From Tolypeutes matacus (lineage: Eukaryota > Chordata > Mammalia > Cingulata > Chlamyphoridae): DNA of 64,000 nucleotides. The DNA lies in assembly GCA_026826555.1 (NCBI GenBank), contig JAKSZT010054566.1:80736-144735 (forward strand). Reading direction: 5' to 3'. Below, piece by piece: positions 62,225-64,000 of this stretch (within the stretch, counting starts at the first letter, position 1; each line of letters starts with the position of its first letter). The notes under the pieces were generated by a model. It saw nothing but the letters and a program-made list of their open reading frames with translations. It made no database searches and was not told the origin of the DNA. Position numbers and translations under genes: made by a program.

Positions 62225-64000
62225 ATGGCCATTCATTGTTCCTAGAATCTGATCAACTTCTCCTCTGTGGCCTACAAGGCCTGCACTGACCGCCTGCCAC
62301 CCCCTCCTTCCCTTTCTTGGTCACCACCCCTCCTCCCCCTGCCCAAGCTCCAGCCACATTGGCTGATTTTAAGTCCCTCCCACTCATTAATTACCCTCCT
62401 CACCTAGGAAACTCTTCCTTTCTCTTGGTTAGCTCCTTTCATTGTTCAGGTCTCTGTTCAAACATTGTTGCCCCCTGGAAGCCCTCCCTGACCACATATA
62501 TCTTAAGCAGAATGGTCATTAGTACATTTCACCACATCGCCCTGGCCCTCCCTCTTCCAGGCAGAGGTTATGGTGCTTCCTGGCCTCCTTGTGGTTGGGT
62601 GAGGTCATGCAACTAGTCTGGCCAGTGAGATGTGGACAGAAGTTGATATGAATCACTTTCAGGCCAGACCACTTACTTGCCAGAGCAAGACACTGTAGAG
62701 CTCTCTTTCTGTCTGTGCAGTACCCGCAATACCTGAGATGGAGGCTGCTCTGCCAGCCTGGGTTGAGGAGTGAGGAGACATGGAGCAGAGCTACAGCCGA
62801 CCCACAATGGACATGGCAGATAAATAAGCTGAATCATCTGTGCTGTTTTCCTTAGCTTCCCCTACTTCCTCACATATCTTCCCTGTCTGTTATTTGAGCT
62901 CCCAATAGCCTTCTGTGTTAGTTGGACTACATTTGACTTCAAGTAACAAATCCAAACCAAGCAGTTTAAGCTAAGAAGGAATTTATTGGCTCTTGTAATT
63001 GATAAGTCCAGGGGTAGAGTCTGCCTCAGGCACAGTTAGATCCAGGTGCCTCTCCAATGCTCTTCAACGTTGTCTCCCTCTATCATTCTACTCTACTTTC
63101 TTCTGCATTGCCTTACTTCTTGAGCAGATCCTTCCCAAGAGGAGATGAGATATCCTTATATCACAGTCGCTTAGCAACCTTGATGGAAAGAGAACACACC
63201 TTTCACGACAACCATAACAGCAACAACGAGTGCTTGTGTGTCTCAGGCACTGTTCTGAGTCCTTGGCAGGTGTTAACTTATTTAACACTCACAACACCCT
63301 ATGAGGGATAAATAATCAGACGAGGAAACTGAGGTTTTGAGAGGTTTAAGATTTGTGTCCAAGTTTACATAAATAGTAAGTGGTGGGGCTCGGGGTGGAA
63401 CCCAACCAGGCTGGCTCCATAGCTCTTGCTCTTCACTACTTCACAGTTCAAAGAAAAAATTTTTTTTAGTAATAGTAAATCCTTATTCGGAGCAGATACT
63501 CTGCACCTGGCACTGTTCTGAGTGCTTCACATATAATAATTTACTGAATCCTTCCAGAAACACCATGAGGTAGGTACTGTTATTATATCTATTTCACAGA
63601 TGGGGAAATTGAGGAACCAAGAGTCACACCTGGGACTTGAGCCGAGGTAGTGGGGTCTAGAATCTGCACCTGCTCCTCAAGAGTCCCAGGCCTGGTCTTG
63701 GGCTCACTGCTGAGCCAGGGTGAGGTCAGGCCCTGAGAACTTTGTGAAGTAGGAGTGGAGGAGGCCCCGAGGACATCCCAGTGCTCTCGCTGGCCGTGTG
63801 TCCCCGTCCCCTTCCTCTCCCTGCCACCTGCTGCCTGACACAGCACTCACTTGTAAGGAGCTGACGCAATACAGGGGGGCGAGTCCAGGCAAACGGGCCA
63901 GCAGCCGGGGCCTCAGTCACCATGCAGGGCTTGCCAGAGCCCGAGTGGCTGCTGGGAGCCTGTGCCATGGGGGCGGCAGGAATGACACCTGGCATCACAG
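62225..64000. other. Intergenic to window end
   Basis: L2-like words (62240-62540), an LTR-like fragment (about 62560-62830) and two MIR-like pieces (63220-63420, 63480-63630). A possible minus-strand exon near 63847-63990 with a strong donor is not supported well enough to call. Confidence 0.55.

Noticed and set aside
54454..64000. Search for FXYD5 exons on the minus strand
   Set aside because: The conserved FXYD transmembrane segment is not visible in any frame. The edge fragment alone is not enough to call the gene.

Overview
The window is nuclear genomic DNA of a placental mammal. Genes are split into short exons with GT-AG introns, CpG islands sit at two promoters, and the spaces between genes are filled with L1, LTR, hAT and tRNA-derived SINE repeats. 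The SINEs resemble the DAS-type tRNA-derived SINEs known from armadillos and their relatives, so a xenarthran (armadillo, sloth or anteater) is the best guess. That assignment rests on remembered repeat families. The genes match the block FXYD5-FAM187B-LSR-USF2-HAMP of human chromosome 19q13, presented here in reverse orientation.

Layout. From 1 to 4856, minus strand: coding exons 1-7 of USF2, a bHLH-leucine-zipper transcription factor. The exons for the helix-loop-helix and zipper lie beyond the left edge. From 4857 to about 6030: a GC-rich CpG-island promoter for USF2, then the 3' end of LSR. From 6138 to 19370, minus strand: all ten coding exons of LSR (angulin-1), with exact reading-frame continuity over 598 codons. 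From 19371 to about 20480: the LSR CpG island. From about 20500 to 38400: repeats, including a 12-kb nest of L1 elements framed by a perfect 15-bp direct repeat. At 38501-39213, plus strand: an intact first exon of a FAM187B-like gene with no second exon of its own. From 39.6 to 48.2 kb: a second L1-rich block with a 400-N assembly gap. From 51158 to 54453, plus strand: a complete two-exon FAM187B. From 54454 to 64000: intergenic DNA with LTRs, SINEs and old repeats.

There is no operon-like cooperation among these genes. USF2 is a nuclear E-box factor, LSR is an Ig-domain membrane protein of tricellular junctions and lipoprotein uptake, and FAM187B is an Ig-like membrane protein of unknown function. 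The most interesting local signal is the FAM187B pair. Two 713-nt first exons, both open and with the same splice phase, lie 12.7 kb apart, and only one exon 2 is visible. Their 3' halves are nearly identical while their 5' halves have diverged. This fits either alternative first exons that share exon 2 or a decaying duplicate refreshed by gene conversion. In both copies the splice donor carries an in-frame TGA, so unspliced RNA would encode an ectodomain without a membrane anchor. I found no clear sign of a wholly new molecular system. The nested-repeat structures are the other points worth checking.
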